From: Chromatiales bacterium
GTDB lineage: Bacteria; Pseudomonadota; Gammaproteobacteria; Thiohalomonadales; Thiohalomonadaceae
Direction of reading: 5' to 3'
Length of the DNA: 64,000 nt
Assembly (NCBI GenBank): GCA_003251535.1
Contig: QKFD01000091.1
Span: 47,084-111,083, forward strand
In this document: positions 1-10,266 of the stretch, piece after piece
Layout of the letters: each line of letters begins with the position of its first letter
Position numbering within the stretch: position 1 is the stretch's first letter
Program-made: the position numbers and the translations under genes
The notes under the pieces: generated by a model
Told to the model about the DNA's origin: nothing
Database searches by the model: none
The model's input: the letters and a program-made list of their open reading frames with translations, nothing else

Positions 1-147
1 ATCTCCCGGGTCAACGGCTATGTCCACACCCTCGCGGCCCGGGAAGATAGCCGGGAGACCGAGTTCATCAATCTGGTCCTACGCTTTGTCGATAGCGATC
101 CCGAGAAGGAGCGGCAGCTAACGCGCTACCTCGCCTCGCTGCAATAA
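1..147 (+). CDS. C-terminal end of an unknown protein (partial)
   Basis: Frame 1 is open from the window edge to a TAA at 145-147 and encodes 48 residues rich in Arg, Glu and Leu. The tail looks like a charged helical C-terminus and contains F-V-D-S-D-P-E-K-E-R. I recognise no family motif. It is read as a real gene end because its codon use matches the neighbours and it stops shortly before the next same-strand gene. The start and most of the protein lie outside the window. Confidence 0.55.
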   Translation: MSRVNGYVHTLAAREDSRETEFINLVLRFVDSDPEKERQLTRYLASLQ

Positions 148-219
148 CCTGCGGCTACCATCGTTGGATCGGCCGCGACCGACAGCCCCCTCTCAAAGGA
201 CCAGGCACACCCGGGCAAG

Positions 220-969
220 ATGAGAGTCTTTAGCGCGATAGTTCTATGCGCCCTCGGCGCCACGGCCCATGGGGCGGGCTTCGACTGCACACAAGCGAGC
301 CTGCCCACCGAGCGGATGATCTGCGCCCAGCCACTACTCTCCAGCCTCGATAACTCGCTCAACCTGCTCTACGCCTCCCGCCGGCAACACTACCCCGACA
401 GTGAAGCGCTAGGGCGCAGCCAGAGGGAGTGGTTGGAGCAGCGCAATAGGTGTGACTCCAGCGCGTGTCTGGAGAGGCGCTACACCGATCGGCTCTCCCA
501 ATTGGCGGCGTGGGGAGCCGCCAATCACATAGATGCCGATGATCTGCAAGCCCTCTTTGGCGATGAGGTGGGCACAATCGAGCGCGCCGACATCCTCTAC
601 CAGCGGCAAGACGAGAGTAGTGGAAGCGTGGTATTGCTGGCCGTCCTACACGGCTTCGAGCACGGCAGCTGCCGCCCTCGCGGTGCCTGCGGCTGTGGTG
701 AGGCCAACTATCTTGGCTACCTGCGGCTCGACCAAGGCACGCACACGGTAAAAAAGAGAGAGGTGAAGAAGTTCTACAGCAGCTGCCAGCTGCTGGTGGC
801 CGGGCTGGAGAACTACTTCATTATGGAGACCTGGACCCATGTCATTGTCGGGGCAACGGACGAGGGGGCAACAATAGGGCCACTCGTGCCGCTCATCCAG
901 TTTGACAAACAGAACGATGGCGCCGGCCTTACCCTCCTAAGCCCCCCCTCTACCGCCCAGGGGCACTAG
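220..969 (+). CDS. Secreted protein with LprI-N-like (DUF1311) domain
   Basis: The 249-residue protein has a Sec signal peptide at about residues 1-19 (hydrophobic core, then A-H-G-A-G). A Cys-rich domain follows with the layout of the lysozyme-inhibitor LprI N-terminal family: paired cysteines, R-x-W-L-x-x-R-N-x-C near residue 70, then A-C-L-x-x-R-Y-x-x-R-L. The C-terminal 150 residues are unassigned and carry a second Cys cluster around residues 145-160. Members of the family are periplasmic and small. A role in envelope protection is family-based inference. It stands alone and converges on pnp. The Shine-Dalgarno sequence is weak. Confidence 0.7.
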   Translation: MRVFSAIVLCALGATAHGAGFDCTQASLPTERMICAQPLLSSLDNSLNLLYASRRQHYPDSEALGRSQREWLEQRNRCDSSACLERRYTDRLSQLAAWGAANHIDADDLQALFGDEVGTIERADILYQRQDESSGSVVLLAVLHGFEHGSCRPRGACGCGEANYLGYLRLDQGTHTVKKREVKKFYSSCQLLVAGLENYFIMETWTHVIVGATDEGATIGPLVPLIQFDKQNDGAGLTLLSPPSTAQGH

Positions 970-1052
970 CCTGGCACCCTCACTGCGCGGCACCTGACAC
1001 TGGGCTTGGCGCTCCGCTGCTCTCGCGGAGGAGAGGGGATACCCCTAAAACG

Positions 1053-1079
1053 CATAGAGGCCCTAAAAGGGCCTCTATG
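1053..1079 (-). terminator. Rho-independent terminator after pnp
   Basis: A perfect 12-bp inverted repeat (arms 1053-1064 and 1068-1079, loop of 3) lies 33 bases beyond the pnp stop. On the minus strand it is followed by CGTTTTAG, a modest U tract. It ends the rimP-to-pnp operon and also separates it from the converging gene at 220-969. Confidence 0.85.
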
Positions 1080-1112
1080 GAACAACCAAGAGCGAGGAGG
1101 AGGGGCCGCCGC

Positions 1113-3200
1113 TTACTCCTGAACCGCCTTCATGCTGAGGCGGATACGGCCCTGCTTATCGATCTCCAGCACCTTGACCTTGATGAGGTCTCCCTCTTTC
1201 AGCTTGTCACTGACATTCTCCACGCGCTCATCGGAGATCTGGGAGATATGCACCAGACCATCCTTGCCCGGGAGAATGGTGACAAAGGCGCCGAAGTCCA
1301 TCAGCTTGGCCACCCGGCCCTCGTATACCAGACCCACCTCCACATCGGCCGTCAGCTGCTCAATGCGCCGCCGTGCCTCTTGGCCGGCCGCCGCATCGAC
1401 AGAGGCGATCTTGACGGTACCATCGTCGGTGATATCGATGCTGGTACCGGTCTCTTCGGTGATGGAGCGGATGGTGGCGCCACCCTTGCCGATAACATCC
1501 CGGATCTTCTCCGGGTTGATCTTCATGGTGATGTAGCGGGGTGCGTACTCGGACATCTCGGCACGCGGGGCCGGCAGCACCTCGTGCATCTTGCCGAGGA
1601 TGTGGATACGCGCCTCGTGGGCCTGGGCCAGGGCGATCTCCATGATCTCCCGGGTAATCCCCTCGATCTTGATATCCATCTGGAGGGCGGTCACCCCCCC
1701 GTCGGTCCCGGCCACCTTGAAGTCCATATCGCCCAGGTGGTCCTCATCTCCCATGATGTCGGTGAGGACGGCGAACTTATCGCCCTCCTTGATGAGACCC
1801 ATCGCCACACCGGCCACCGGCGCCTTGAGCGGCACACCGGCATCCATCAGCGAGAGGGAGGCACCACAGACGGAGGCCATGGAGCTGGAACCGTTGGACT
1901 CGGTGATCTCCGAGACCACGCGCACGGAATAGGGGAAGTCTTCGACGTTGGGCATCACCGCCGCCACGCCGCGCTTGGCCAGTCGGCCATGGCCGATCTC
2001 GCGCCGCTTGGGGCTACCCACCATACCAATCTCCCCAACGCAGAACGGCGGGAAGTTGTAGTGGAGCATGAAGTGCTCTTTACGCTCCCCCTCGATGGCA
2101 TCGATGATCTGCGCATCGCGGGCGGTACCGAGGGTGGTGACCACCAGCGCCTGGGTCTCACCGCGGGTGAACAGCGCGGAGCCGTGGGTACGGGGCAGCA
2201 CACCATTACGAATGGTAATGGGGCGCACGGTCCGGGTATCACGGCCATCAATGCGGGGGTAACCCTCGATGATACGGCTGCGAACCAGCTCATATTCGAG
2301 GTTTTCGATGGCGATCCGCACCGCCTCGGGGGCGTAGGCGGGGTCGGCCCCTTCACCGGAGAGCTTGGCCAGCAGCTCAGAGCGGATCTCACCGAGCCGA
2401 TCGTAACGCGCCTGCTTCTCCTTGATGGTGTAGGCCTCGCCAATGGCGTTGCGACCGGCGGCGGCCACGGCATCGGCGATGGAGGTATCTGCCACCGGCG
2501 GCACCCAGGACCAGGGCTTCACCCCCAGCTCGGCAGCCAGCTCACGGATAGCGCGAATGGCCGCCTGCATCTGCTCATGGCCAAACATCACCGCCCCAAG
2601 CATCACCTCTTCGGAGAGCTGCTTGGCCTCGGACTCCACCATCAGCACGGCGTTTTCAGTACCGGCGACCACCAGGTCGAGATCCGACTCCTCCAGCTCC
2701 TTGTAGAGCGGATTGAGCAGATACTCGCCCCCCCTGTAACCGACGCGGGCCGCGCCGATGGGGCCATTAAAGGGGATACCGGAGACGGCCAGGGCAGCGG
2801 AGGCGCCGATCATGGCCGGGATATCCGGATTGATCTGCGGATCCAGCGACATCACCGTGGCGATGACCTGGGTCTCGTTGGTGAACCCCTCAGGAAAGAG
2901 CGGACGCAACGGGCGATCGATTAAGCGGGAGTTGAGGGTCTCGATCTCGGAGGGACGACCTTCGCGGCGGAAGAAACCGCCGGGGATCTTGCCAGCAGCG
3001 TAGGTACGCTCCTGGTAGTTGACCGTGAGCGGCAGGAAGTCCCGCCCCTCTACCGGGGACTTGGCCGCCACGACGGTGACCATCACCACCGTCTCCCCCA
3101 TACTGACCATCACCGCACCGGAAGCCTGACGAGCTATCTCGCCGGTTTCGATTCGGACCGTTTGTGCGCCGAACTGGAACTCTTTCTTCACCGGGGTCAC
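1113..3200 (-). CDS. pnp: Polyribonucleotide nucleotidyltransferase (PNPase)
   Basis: PNPase degrades RNA 3'-to-5' by phosphorolysis, usually as a trimer within or beside the RNA degradosome. The 695 residues show two RNase PH-like domains (about 5-140 and 315-540), a KH domain with [13 protein letters not shown] near residue 560, and a C-terminal S1 domain with [15 protein letters not shown] near 625. Length matches the family (about 700). The start is a GTG at 3198-3200, preceded by a GGAAAGG Shine-Dalgarno about 7 bases away. It follows rpsO by 47 bases, the usual order in gammaproteobacteria, where this gap is often processed by RNase III. Confidence 0.97.
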   Translation of the reverse strand: MTPVKKEFQFGAQTVRIETGEIARQASGAVMVSMGETVVMVTVVAAKSPVEGRDFLPLTVNYQERTYAAGKIPGGFFRREGRPSEIETLNSRLIDRPLRPLFPEGFTNETQVIATVMSLDPQINPDIPAMIGASAALAVSGIPFNGPIGAARVGYRGGEYLLNPLYKELEESDLDLVVAGTENAVLMVESEAKQLSEEVMLGAVMFGHEQMQAAIRAIRELAAELGVKPWSWVPPVADTSIADAVAAAGRNAIGEAYTIKEKQARYDRLGEIRSELLAKLSGEGADPAYAPEAVRIAIENLEYELVRSRIIEGYPRIDGRDTRTVRPITIRNGVLPRTHGSALFTRGETQALVVTTLGTARDAQIIDAIEGERKEHFMLHYNFPPFCVGEIGMVGSPKRREIGHGRLAKRGVAAVMPNVEDFPYSVRVVSEITESNGSSSMASVCGASLSLMDAGVPLKAPVAGVAMGLIKEGDKFAVLTDIMGDEDHLGDMDFKVAGTDGGVTALQMDIKIEGITREIMEIALAQAHEARIHILGKMHEVLPAPRAEMSEYAPRYITMKINPEKIRDVIGKGGATIRSITEETGTSIDITDDGTVKIASVDAAAGQEARRRIEQLTADVEVGLVYEGRVAKLMDFGAFVTILPGKDGLVHISQISDERVENVSDKLKEGDLIKVKVLEIDKQGRIRLSMKAVQE

Positions 3201-3247
3201 TGCGTTACCTTTCCTATAATGCGGGCGGGATGGTCAGCCGAGGCTGC

Positions 3248-3517
3248 TTACTTGCGCAGACCGAGACGGCCAAGAAGCTCGCGGTAGCGCTCGATATCGG
3301 TCTTCTTAAGATAGTCGAGCAGCTTGCGGCGCTTGCTAACCATCCGCAGCAGGCCCTGGCGGGAGTGGTGATCGTGGTGGTGCGCCTTGAAGTGACCGGA
3401 GAGGTCCTCAATACGCGCGGAGAGGAGGGCGATCTGTACTTCCGGGGAGCCGGTATCGCTTACGGATTTGCCGAACTCGGTGACGATGGCCGACTTCTGC
3501 TCTGCGTTCATTGCCAT
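3248..3517 (-). CDS. rpsO: 30S ribosomal protein S15
   Basis: The 89-residue S15 binds 16S rRNA in the platform of the small subunit and helps nucleate its assembly. The conserved core [12 protein letters not shown] and the C-terminal L-G-R-L-G-L-R-K are present. The start is ATG 3515-3517, which gives exactly the family length; an upstream in-frame extension to 3550 is not supported. AGGAG lies about 11 bases before the start. It sits between truB and pnp as in other gammaproteobacteria. Confidence 0.97.
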   Translation of the reverse strand: MAMNAEQKSAIVTEFGKSVSDTGSPEVQIALLSARIEDLSGHFKAHHHDHHSRQGLLRMVSKRRKLLDYLKKTDIERYRELLGRLGLRK

Positions 3518-3616
3518 GTTAAAGGAGACTCCTGAACTGACGGGTGCCAAAAAGTGAAGCGCCGCATTTTACCCTTCGGGTGCGACGCCGAACAAGGGAA
3601 GTGGACCGTTTGGGAC

Positions 3617-4534
3617 CTATCCCGGTAGAAATAGCCGTTTGGGGGCCACCCGACCATCATCAAGGATGTGGCCAACACCGATGAAACCGCGCCCGGCGGC
3701 AAACAGCCGCACCATGCCGCTGGTGGGTGCCTGGGGCACCAACACGGCCTGCCCCTGCTTGAGATAGTAGGCGAGATTTTCGGTCAGCTGCACCGCAGGC
3801 CACCCGGCTAGGGCCTCCTCCACCGGCAGCAGCAGCCGATCGAGCGCCTCTTGCCCCTCCTCCGCTGCGGCCCGCAGCTGGTCGAGGGTGACGGCACCCG
3901 CCTCCAGAAACGGCCCCACCAGGGTGCGCCGCAGGTAGGAGAGGTGGGCCCCACAACCGAGCTGCTCACCGATATCCTCAGCCAAGGTACGGATATAGGT
4001 ACCTTTGGAGCAGTGGACGAAGAGGGTCAACTCGTCCCCCGCCAACTGCTCGGCGGTCAGCTCAAAGATGTGGACGGTGCGCGGCGCCCGCTCCACCTCG
4101 ATCCCCTGGTGGGCCAGCTTATAGAGCCGCTGCCCCTGATGCTTAACGGCGGAGTGCATGGGGGGGATCTGCTGGATCTCACCGCGAAAATGGGTCAGAA
4201 CCTCCTCCACGCGGGCCTCATCTACCCCTTCAACCGAACGGGTATCGATCACCTCGCCCTCGGCATCGGCGGTGGTGGTACGGACCCCCAGTTTGCAGAT
4301 ACCGCGATAGGCCTTATCGGCATCGAGGAGAAAGGCGGAGACCTTGGTCGCCTCGCCGAAACAGAGCGGCAGCAGGCCGCTGGCCAGCGGATCCAGGTTG
4401 CCGGTATGGCCCGCCTTGCGGGCGCCAAAAATCCGCTTAGCCTCTTGTAAGGCCGCATTGGAGGTGAGGCCAATGGGCTTATCAAGCAATAGGATGCCGT
4501 TGACGTTACGGCCACGTTGACGTTGGCGAGTCAC
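3617..4534 (-). CDS. truB: tRNA pseudouridine-55 synthase TruB
   Basis: TruB converts U55 of the tRNA T-loop to pseudouridine. The catalytic motif H-T-G-N-L-D-P-L-A-S-G is present. With the GTG start at 4532-4534 the catalytic Asp is residue 48, as in E. coli, which supports that start over the open frame running back to 4693. The protein is 305 residues (E. coli 314), with a C-terminal PUA-like region ending in R-V-A-P-K-R-L-F-L-P-G. It begins 7 bases after the rbfA stop, so translation is probably coupled. Confidence 0.95.
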   Translation of the reverse strand: MTRQRQRGRNVNGILLLDKPIGLTSNAALQEAKRIFGARKAGHTGNLDPLASGLLPLCFGEATKVSAFLLDADKAYRGICKLGVRTTTADAEGEVIDTRSVEGVDEARVEEVLTHFRGEIQQIPPMHSAVKHQGQRLYKLAHQGIEVERAPRTVHIFELTAEQLAGDELTLFVHCSKGTYIRTLAEDIGEQLGCGAHLSYLRRTLVGPFLEAGAVTLDQLRAAAEEGQEALDRLLLPVEEALAGWPAVQLTENLAYYLKQGQAVLVPQAPTSGMVRLFAAGRGFIGVGHILDDGRVAPKRLFLPG

Positions 4535-4541
4535 AGGGAGA

Positions 4542-4925
4542 TCAATCTTCTGAATGGTCTGGGTCTGGGTCTGGGTGCTGATGCACCGCCTGGTCGATGA
4601 GTGCCGACAGGCGGGCCCCCTCCTCAAAGGAGCGGTCGTAGGAAAAATGGAGTTCAGGCACGGCGCGCAGCCGCATCCGCCGCCCCAACTCACGACGCAG
4701 AAAACCGGCGGCCCGCCGCAGGCCGACGATGGCCGGCTCTAGCGCCTTGTCCGGGTCTAGCATCGTGATGTAGACGGTGGCGTGGGCCAGGTCACGGCTC
4801 ATCTCCACCGCAGAGACCGTGACCATACCCACCCGCGGATCCTTCACCTCAAACTGGATCAGCTCCGCCAACTCCCGCTGCATCTGCTCGCCGACACGGC
4901 GGCTACGGCTAAACTCTTTTGCCAC
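4542..4925 (-). CDS. rbfA: Ribosome-binding factor A
   Basis: RbfA is a late 30S maturation and cold-shock factor that binds near the 16S rRNA 5' helix. The 127-residue protein shows the single KH-like fold signature: R-V-G-E-Q-M-Q-R-E-L-A, then V-K-D-P-R-V-G-M-V-T-V and F-S-Y-D-R-S near the end. The C-terminus ends in a short repeat H-P-D-P-D-P-D-H, encoded by a tandem GGTCTG-like DNA repeat at about 4553-4578; this tail is probably disordered. It lies between infB (22-base gap) and truB. Confidence 0.95.
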   Translation of the reverse strand: MAKEFSRSRRVGEQMQRELAELIQFEVKDPRVGMVTVSAVEMSRDLAHATVYITMLDPDKALEPAIVGLRRAAGFLRRELGRRMRLRAVPELHFSYDRSFEEGARLSALIDQAVHQHPDPDPDHSED

Positions 4926-4947
4926 TTAGGTTCTAAATCCTCGGCAA

Positions 4948-7779
4948 TCAAAGGGTACGCTGGACCTGGATCCGCTCGTAGACCTCGATCTGGTCACCGA
5001 CTCGGACGTCGTTGTAGTTCTTCACACCGATGCCGCACTCGAAGCCCTGCTTGACCTCGGCGACGTCATCTTTGAAGCGACGCAGCGACTCCAACTCCCC
5101 TTCGTAAATAACCACATTCTCCCGCAGGACGCGGATGGGGTTGCTGCGCTTGACCACACCATCCACCACCATACAGCCGGCCACTGCGCCAAACTTGGGG
5201 GAACGGAAGACATCGCGCACCTCGGCCAGACCGATGATCTGCTCCTTGAACTCAGGAGCGAGCATCCCGGTCATCGCCTTCTTCACCTCATCCAGCAGCT
5301 CATAGATGATGGAGTAGTAGTGGAGGTCCACCCCCTGCTCCTCTACCAGCCGCTTGGCGCCACCGTCGGCACGGACGTTGAAGCCCAGGATGATGGCGTT
5401 GGAGGCGATGGCGAGGTTGACATCCGACTCGCTGATCCCACCCACGCCGCTGGCGACGATACGCACCTTCACCTCATCGGTGGAGAGCTTGGTGAGGGCA
5501 TCGCAGATCGCCTCGGTGGAGCCTTGGACATCGGCCTTGAGCAGGATGTTGAGGGTATTGACCTGCCCCTCCTGCATCTGGGAGAAGACATCCTCCAGCT
5601 TCGCCTGCTGCTGCTTGGCCAACTTGACGTCGCGGAATTTGCCTTGGCGGAACAGGGCCACCTCACGCGCCTTGCGCTCGTCGGCCACCACCACCGCCTG
5701 ATCACCGGCGGCAGGGGTACCCGAGAGCCCCAAGACCTCCACGGGAATGGAGGGACCGGCCTCATCCACCGGCAGGCCATTTTCGTCAAGCAGTGCGCGC
5801 ACGCGGCCAAACTCGTGGCCACACAGCAGCATATCGCCCTTGCGCAACGTACCCCGCTGCACCAGGACCGAGGCGACGGCACCGCGCCCCTTGTCGAGCC
5901 GCGATTCGAGCACCACGCCCTGGGCGCGCCCCTCGGCCGGCGAGGTCAGCTCCAACACCTCGGCCTGCACCAGGATGGAGTCGAGCAGGACATCAACACC
6001 GGTCCCCACCTTGGCAGAGACATGGACAAAGATGTTGTCACCGCCCCAATCCTCCGGGATCACCCCGAGCTGAGACAGCTCGTTCTTGACCCGATCCAGA
6101 TCCGCCTCAGGCTTATCGATCTTGTTGACCGCCACGATGAGGGGCACCTCAGCCGCCTTGGCGTGCTGTACCGCCTCTTTGGTCTGCGGCATAACGCCAT
6201 CATCGGCAGCGACCACCAGCACCACGATATCGGTCACCTCGGCACCACGGGCGCGCATGGAGGTGAAGGCGGCGTGGCCCGGGGTGTCGAGGAAGGTGAT
6301 CATCCCGCGATCGGTCTCGACGTGGTAGGCGCCGATATGCTGGGTGATACCACCCGCTTCACCGGCGGCCACCCGGGTGCGCCGAATGTAGTCGAGCAGC
6401 GAGGTCTTACCATGGTCAACGTGGCCCATGATGGTGACCACTGGTGCCCGCGGCAGCTCCTCCACCCCGATCTCGGCGGCCATCACCTCCTCTTCCAGGG
6501 CATTCTCCCGCAGCAGGGTCGCCTTATGACCCATCTCCTCAACCACAATGGCTGCGGTCTCTTGGTCGAGCACCTGGTTGATGGTAACCATGGAGCCCAT
6601 CTTCATGAGCGCCTTGATCACCTCAGCGGCCTTGATCGACATCTTGTTGGCCAGATCGCCAACGGTGATCGTCTCGGGCAGCGCCACCTCGCGCACGATG
6701 GGCGCCGTGGGCTTCTCAAAGGCGTGCCGCCCGCCGGTCGCACCCGGCCGACCCCGCGCCGCTGCTGGCGCCCCAGTGGTCCGCTTTTTCCGCCGCCCAC
6801 CCTTGCCGGCGGCGACGTGCAACTCTTCCCGATCCGAGCGGTCGTCCTCCCAACTGCGTCCAGTGGTGTTCCCGCTGCCACCACCACCACCACCACTGCC
6901 GCCGCCACCCGCACGGCGTTGACCGGTGGAGGCCTTCTTATTGTCTACCTTGCCCCCTGGACGACGGGCGCTGTCATCATCCCGCCGCCGTGTATCATCG
7001 CCACCACCACCCGGCCGCGCTTGGGTAGCGCCTGGACGGGCAGGGGTAGAGGCGGGGCGGGCACCGGGAGCGGGGCGCGCACCAGGGGCCGGACGGGCAC
7101 CGGTGGTCTGTGGGCGGCTCGGGGCATTGCCGGTAGGACGTGCCGGGCGACTGGGAGCGGCGCTGGGCGCCTGCTCACGCGGGGCACTGACCTCTGCGCT
7201 TTGGCGACGGCTCGTCTCCTCTTTGCGCGCCGCCTCTTCGGCCTTGCGACGCGCCTCCTCCTCTTCGGCCACCTTACGGCGTTCGGCCTCCTCGGCTAGG
7301 CGACGCGCCTCGGCTTCAGCCTCGGCGGCGGCCTGTTGTGCCGCCACTTCAGCTTGCCGCTGGGCCTCTTCGTCCGCCCGGCGCTGGGCCTCCTCCTGCA
7401 TCTGCAACTCCAGGCGATCGGCAACTTCCTGATCCCGACGCCGGGTATCCTCTTCAGTAGTCGGTGCGCTGCGCTTGACGTAGGTTCGCTTTTTACGGAC
7501 TTCCACCGTCACGGTCTTGCCCTTACCGGCTATCCCGGTCATCTGCCGCAATTCGCTAGTGGAGCGCCGTTTGAGGGTGATCTTGGTCGGCCCTCCCTCG
7601 GTACTCTCCCCCTCACCATGCTGGCGCCGCAGGTAGTTGAGCAGCTTCTCCTTACCTTCGTCGCCAATGCGGTCATCGGCGCCGGAGACCGTGATCCCCG
7701 CCTCCCCCAACTGCGTCAGCAGTCGGTCCAGGGGTACGCCGATCGCTTCGGAAAACTCTTTGACGGTCACTTCTGTCAT
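4948..7779 (-). CDS. infB: Translation initiation factor IF-2
   Basis: IF-2 is the GTPase that places fMet-tRNA on the 30S subunit and promotes subunit joining. In order along the 943 residues: an N-terminal IF2N domain (1-55), a long Ala/Glu/Arg coiled coil (about 110-205), a low-complexity Pro/Ala/Arg then Gly-rich linker (about 205-310), a second IF2N-like domain (about 365-420), the G domain with G-H-V-D-H-G-K-T near 450 plus D-T-P-G-H and N-K-I-D, then domains II to IV. The linker carries imperfect repeats of G-A-R-P-A-P. It starts 3 bases after nusA. The initiator tRNA it uses heads the same locus. Confidence 0.97.
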   Translation of the reverse strand: MTEVTVKEFSEAIGVPLDRLLTQLGEAGITVSGADDRIGDEGKEKLLNYLRRQHGEGESTEGGPTKITLKRRSTSELRQMTGIAGKGKTVTVEVRKKRTYVKRSAPTTEEDTRRRDQEVADRLELQMQEEAQRRADEEAQRQAEVAAQQAAAEAEAEARRLAEEAERRKVAEEEEARRKAEEAARKEETSRRQSAEVSAPREQAPSAAPSRPARPTGNAPSRPQTTGARPAPGARPAPGARPASTPARPGATQARPGGGGDDTRRRDDDSARRPGGKVDNKKASTGQRRAGGGGSGGGGGGSGNTTGRSWEDDRSDREELHVAAGKGGRRKKRTTGAPAAARGRPGATGGRHAFEKPTAPIVREVALPETITVGDLANKMSIKAAEVIKALMKMGSMVTINQVLDQETAAIVVEEMGHKATLLRENALEEEVMAAEIGVEELPRAPVVTIMGHVDHGKTSLLDYIRRTRVAAGEAGGITQHIGAYHVETDRGMITFLDTPGHAAFTSMRARGAEVTDIVVLVVAADDGVMPQTKEAVQHAKAAEVPLIVAVNKIDKPEADLDRVKNELSQLGVIPEDWGGDNIFVHVSAKVGTGVDVLLDSILVQAEVLELTSPAEGRAQGVVLESRLDKGRGAVASVLVQRGTLRKGDMLLCGHEFGRVRALLDENGLPVDEAGPSIPVEVLGLSGTPAAGDQAVVVADERKAREVALFRQGKFRDVKLAKQQQAKLEDVFSQMQEGQVNTLNILLKADVQGSTEAICDALTKLSTDEVKVRIVASGVGGISESDVNLAIASNAIILGFNVRADGGAKRLVEEQGVDLHYYSIIYELLDEVKKAMTGMLAPEFKEQIIGLAEVRDVFRSPKFGAVAGCMVVDGVVKRSNPIRVLRENVVIYEGELESLRRFKDDVAEVKQGFECGIGVKNYNDVRVGDQIEVYERIQVQRTL

Positions 7780-7782
7780 GCT

Positions 7783-9297
7783 CTACTCCTGCTTCTCGGC
7801 ACCCTCGTCGTCCGCAAACCACGGCCGACGTGCAGTCATGATGAGTTGGGCGGCTCGCTCCTCGTCCATCCCGTCGATCTCCATTAGGTCGTCCACAGCC
7901 AATTCGGCCAGGTCATCCATGGAGGTGACGCCCTGCTCAGCAAGGGCGAAGGCCAGCTCGCGGTCCATTCCCTCCATACTCAGGAGGTCCTCTTTTGGGG
8001 CGGAACCGCCGTGCTCGGCGCTACTAATCTCGCGGGTGAGCAGTACATCTTTGGCGCGGGCCCGCAACTCCTCGACGATATCCTCGTCGAACTCTTCGAT
8101 CTCCATCATCTCGGCCACCGGCACATAGGCGACCTCTTCGATGCTGGAGAAGCCCTCCTGAACCAAGATGGCGGCGACCTCTTCATCGACATCCAACTGG
8201 TCCATGAATAGGCGCATGACGGCATTGGCCTCGGCCTCGCTCTTCTCCTCCGCCTGACCCACGGTCATGACGTTGAGGTCCCAACCGGTCAGCTCGGAGG
8301 CGAGGCGGACATTCTGGCCGCCACGACCGATGGCCTGGGAGAGCTGCTCCTCGGAGACCGCCACATCCATCGCGTGGGAATCTTCATCCACCACGATGGA
8401 CATCACATCGGCCGGCGACATGGCGTTGATAACAAACTGGGCGGGGTTCTCATTCCAGAGAATGATATCGACCCGCTCGCCGTTCAGCTCATTGGTGACC
8501 GACTGGACGCGGGAACCACGCATCCCAACACAGGCCCCAACCGGGTCGATGCGGGGATCTAAGGAACGGACGGCAATCTTGGCGCGCAACCCCGGGTCAC
8601 GGGCGGCGGAGACGATCTCAATCAGCCCCTCACCCGCCTCGGGCACCTCAAGTTTGAACAGCTCGATCAGAAACTGCGGCAGCGTGCGGCTGACGAACAG
8701 CTGCGGCCCGCGAGGCTCTGGACGAACGTCATACAGCAGACCACGGACCCGATCACCAGGGCGCACCGCCTCACGGGCGATAAGGTGATCCCGAGGCACC
8801 AGGGCCTCGATGTTATTCCCCATGTCGAGGATGACGTTGCCGCGCTCGATGCGCTTGACCACGCCATTGATGAGCTCGCCCTTGCGGTGTTTAAACGCCT
8901 CCACCACCTGGATCCGCTCTGCCTCACGGACCTTCTGGACGATCACCTGTTTGGCGGTCTGAGCGGCAATGCGACCAAACGAGACCGACTCCATCGGCTC
9001 TTCGATGTAGTCACCCGGTTGAATGTCGGCGCTCTCTTCCCGCGCGGCACTCAGGGTAAATTGACGCAAGGGGCTATCGAGGGGTAAGCCGGCGGTGTCG
9101 TCCACCACCTCCCAACGACGAAACGTATCGTAATCGCCAGTCCGACGGTCGATGGCCACCCGCACTTCGATGTCACCGCCATGCTTTTTCTTGGTAGCGG
9201 TCGCCAGCGCTGCCTCGATCGCCTCGAAGATGATCTCCTTATCGACACCCTTTTCATTGGAAACGGCGTCGACAACCATCAGGATCTCTTTATTCAT
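7783..9297 (-). CDS. nusA: Transcription termination/antitermination factor NusA
   Basis: NusA binds RNA polymerase and nascent RNA and modulates pausing, intrinsic termination and antitermination. The 504 residues contain an N-terminal polymerase-binding domain, an S1 domain near residues 135-200, two KH domains (K-I-A-V-R-S then [11 protein letters not shown]) and two acidic C-terminal helix-hairpin repeats as in E. coli (495 residues). It lies 56 bases after rimP. In E. coli NusA regulates its own operon through leader terminators; the hairpin-rich leader at 9826-10167 makes the same plausible here. Confidence 0.96.
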   Translation of the reverse strand: MNKEILMVVDAVSNEKGVDKEIIFEAIEAALATATKKKHGGDIEVRVAIDRRTGDYDTFRRWEVVDDTAGLPLDSPLRQFTLSAAREESADIQPGDYIEEPMESVSFGRIAAQTAKQVIVQKVREAERIQVVEAFKHRKGELINGVVKRIERGNVILDMGNNIEALVPRDHLIAREAVRPGDRVRGLLYDVRPEPRGPQLFVSRTLPQFLIELFKLEVPEAGEGLIEIVSAARDPGLRAKIAVRSLDPRIDPVGACVGMRGSRVQSVTNELNGERVDIILWNENPAQFVINAMSPADVMSIVVDEDSHAMDVAVSEEQLSQAIGRGGQNVRLASELTGWDLNVMTVGQAEEKSEAEANAVMRLFMDQLDVDEEVAAILVQEGFSSIEEVAYVPVAEMMEIEEFDEDIVEELRARAKDVLLTREISSAEHGGSAPKEDLLSMEGMDRELAFALAEQGVTSMDDLAELAVDDLMEIDGMDEERAAQLIMTARRPWFADDEGAEKQE

Positions 9298-9353
9298 ACC
9301 CGCCTCAACTCGCCTCCAGCATCTCTCCGGCTACCCCGAGCAACCCCTCTGGG

Positions 9354-9809
9354 CTACCACTTGGGTACCAGGCGCGCGCGCTCTATATCGCTCAGCGGTA
9401 ACACCCGCTCTTCGCCATCGACTTCGATAACCACCTCGCCTTCCCTGACGCTGAGCAAGGTCCCTTTGAAATTCCTCCGCCCAGCGATGGGACGGTGCAA
9501 TTTGGCCTTGATCTCTTCGCCGACGACCCGCTCATAGTGCGCTGCAGTAAAGAGCGGCCGGTCGAGTCCGGGCGAGGAGACCTCAAGGGTGTAGTGGCCC
9601 TGGACGGGGTCCTCAACATCCAGCACCGCACTCACCTGCCGACTCACCCGCTCGCAGTCATCCACACCGATCCCATCGGGTTTATCGATGTAGATCCGCA
9701 CCACAGGGTGGTGGGTACCGCTGACATACTCGATGCCGATCAACTCATAACCGAGTCCAGTGATGCTCGGTTCGAGAAACGTCGTCAATCGCTGTTCGAT
9801 CGGGCCCAT
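9354..9809 (-). CDS. rimP: Ribosome maturation factor RimP
   Basis: RimP assists late 30S assembly. The 151-residue product has the family signatures G-Y-E-L-I-G-I-E-Y at about 21-29 and S-S-P-G-L-D-R-P-L near residue 85. ATG 9807-9809 is chosen because GAAGGA lies about 5 bases upstream and it gives the family length (E. coli 150); an in-frame TTG at 9825-9827 falls inside the U tract of the preceding terminator hairpin and is unlikely. It is the first protein gene of the operon. Confidence 0.95.
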   Translation of the reverse strand: MGPIEQRLTTFLEPSITGLGYELIGIEYVSGTHHPVVRIYIDKPDGIGVDDCERVSRQVSAVLDVEDPVQGHYTLEVSSPGLDRPLFTAAHYERVVGEEIKAKLHRPIAGRRNFKGTLLSVREGEVVIEVDGEERVLPLSDIERARLVPKW

Positions 9810-9825
9810 AGGATCCTTCAGAAAC

Positions 9826-9846
9826 AAAAAATGGGCCTACGGCCCA
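9826..9846 (-). terminator. Leader terminator/attenuator hairpin just before rimP
   Basis: On the minus strand, TGGGCC-GTA-GGCCCA is followed by six T. The U tract ends only a few bases before the rimP Shine-Dalgarno sequence. Any transcript reaching rimP must read through it, so it looks like an attenuator rather than an operon end. Confidence 0.75.
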
Positions 9847-9989
9847 CTTCGACATTCACCCTTCGGTCTCTCGCGCGCAGCAGCGCAGCGAGTATTCCGC
9901 ATCGCCCGCCCCAGCGGACGATGACCAAGTGGTTACTGGGTCGACATGGTCATCTGCATCCGTTACAAGCGGCCGTCGATGCGGCCAAT

Positions 9990-10009
9990 AAAAAACCCCG
10001 ATTCCGGGG
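9990..10009 (-). terminator. Terminator hairpin in rimP leader (possible small-RNA end)
   Basis: Minus-strand CCCCG-GAAT-CGGGG is followed by six T. With the promoter at 10060-10088 it would bound a transcript of roughly 60-65 nucleotides. Confidence 0.75.
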
Positions 10010-10059
10010 CGACCGTTAAACACAGCAGCTCAACCGGGCATCCCCAGTTCAGGGCCGCG

Positions 10060-10088
10060 ATTTTATCGGACCCCACTGCCCATCGCAA
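10060..10088 (-). promoter_or_regulatory. Putative sigma70 promoter for the rimP operon leader
   Basis: Minus-strand TTGCGA (10083-10088), 17-base spacer, TAAAAT (10060-10065). The expected start point is near 10053. It lies downstream of the tRNA-fMet terminator, so it could drive rimP-nusA-infB independently of the tRNA. Confidence 0.5.
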
Positions 10089-10105
10089 GTTTGACGCCCG
10101 AAACG

Positions 10106-10138
10106 AAAAAAGGCGGGTTTTGACGACCCGCCTTTTTT
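10106..10138 (-). terminator. Terminator after tRNA-fMet (bidirectional)
   Basis: GGCGGGT and ACCCGCC arms (10112-10118, 10126-10132) with a 7-base loop, flanked by six A on one side and six T on the other, so it can work in both directions. It lies about 40 bases beyond the tRNA 3' end. Confidence 0.88.
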
Positions 10139-10143
10139 CCTAT

Positions 10144-10167
10144 CCACCTGACCATCAGGTCAGGTGG
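10144..10167 (-). repeat. Perfect 10-bp inverted repeat beside tRNA-fMet
   Basis: CCACCTGACC and GGTCAGGTGG flank a 4-base loop ATCA, 9 bases past the tRNA CCA end. There is no U tract. It may protect the tRNA precursor 3' trailer or form a processing site. Confidence 0.7.
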
Positions 10168-10176
10168 CAGTGTGTT

Positions 10177-10253
<77 letters not shown>

Positions 10254-10266
10254 ATTGAGAAACGAG

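Larger units (their letters stand above)
9828..10176 (-). other. Hairpin-rich leader between tRNA-fMet and rimP
   Basis: This 349-base non-coding stretch holds, in transcription order, a 10-bp stem-loop (10144-10167), a strong bidirectional terminator (10106-10138), a sigma70-like promoter (10060-10088), a second terminator (9990-10009) and a third one abutting rimP (9826-9846). Bases 9850-9985 show no convincing gene or promoter on either strand. The arrangement resembles the E. coli metY-rimP leader in position, where NusA autoregulates. Confidence 0.7.

Noticed and set aside
1077..2924. Long open frame of 615 codons on the plus strand opposite pnp
   Set aside because: It mirrors the codon structure of pnp, is full of His, Gly and Asp typical of antisense frames in GC-rich genes, and has no domain.
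4553..4578. Short tandem repeat as a possible mobile or regulatory element
   Set aside because: It simply encodes the Asp-Pro repeats at the RbfA C-terminus.
5320..7299. Long plus-strand frame of 659 codons opposite infB
   Set aside because: Antisense shadow of a well-supported gene; low-complexity composition, no motifs.
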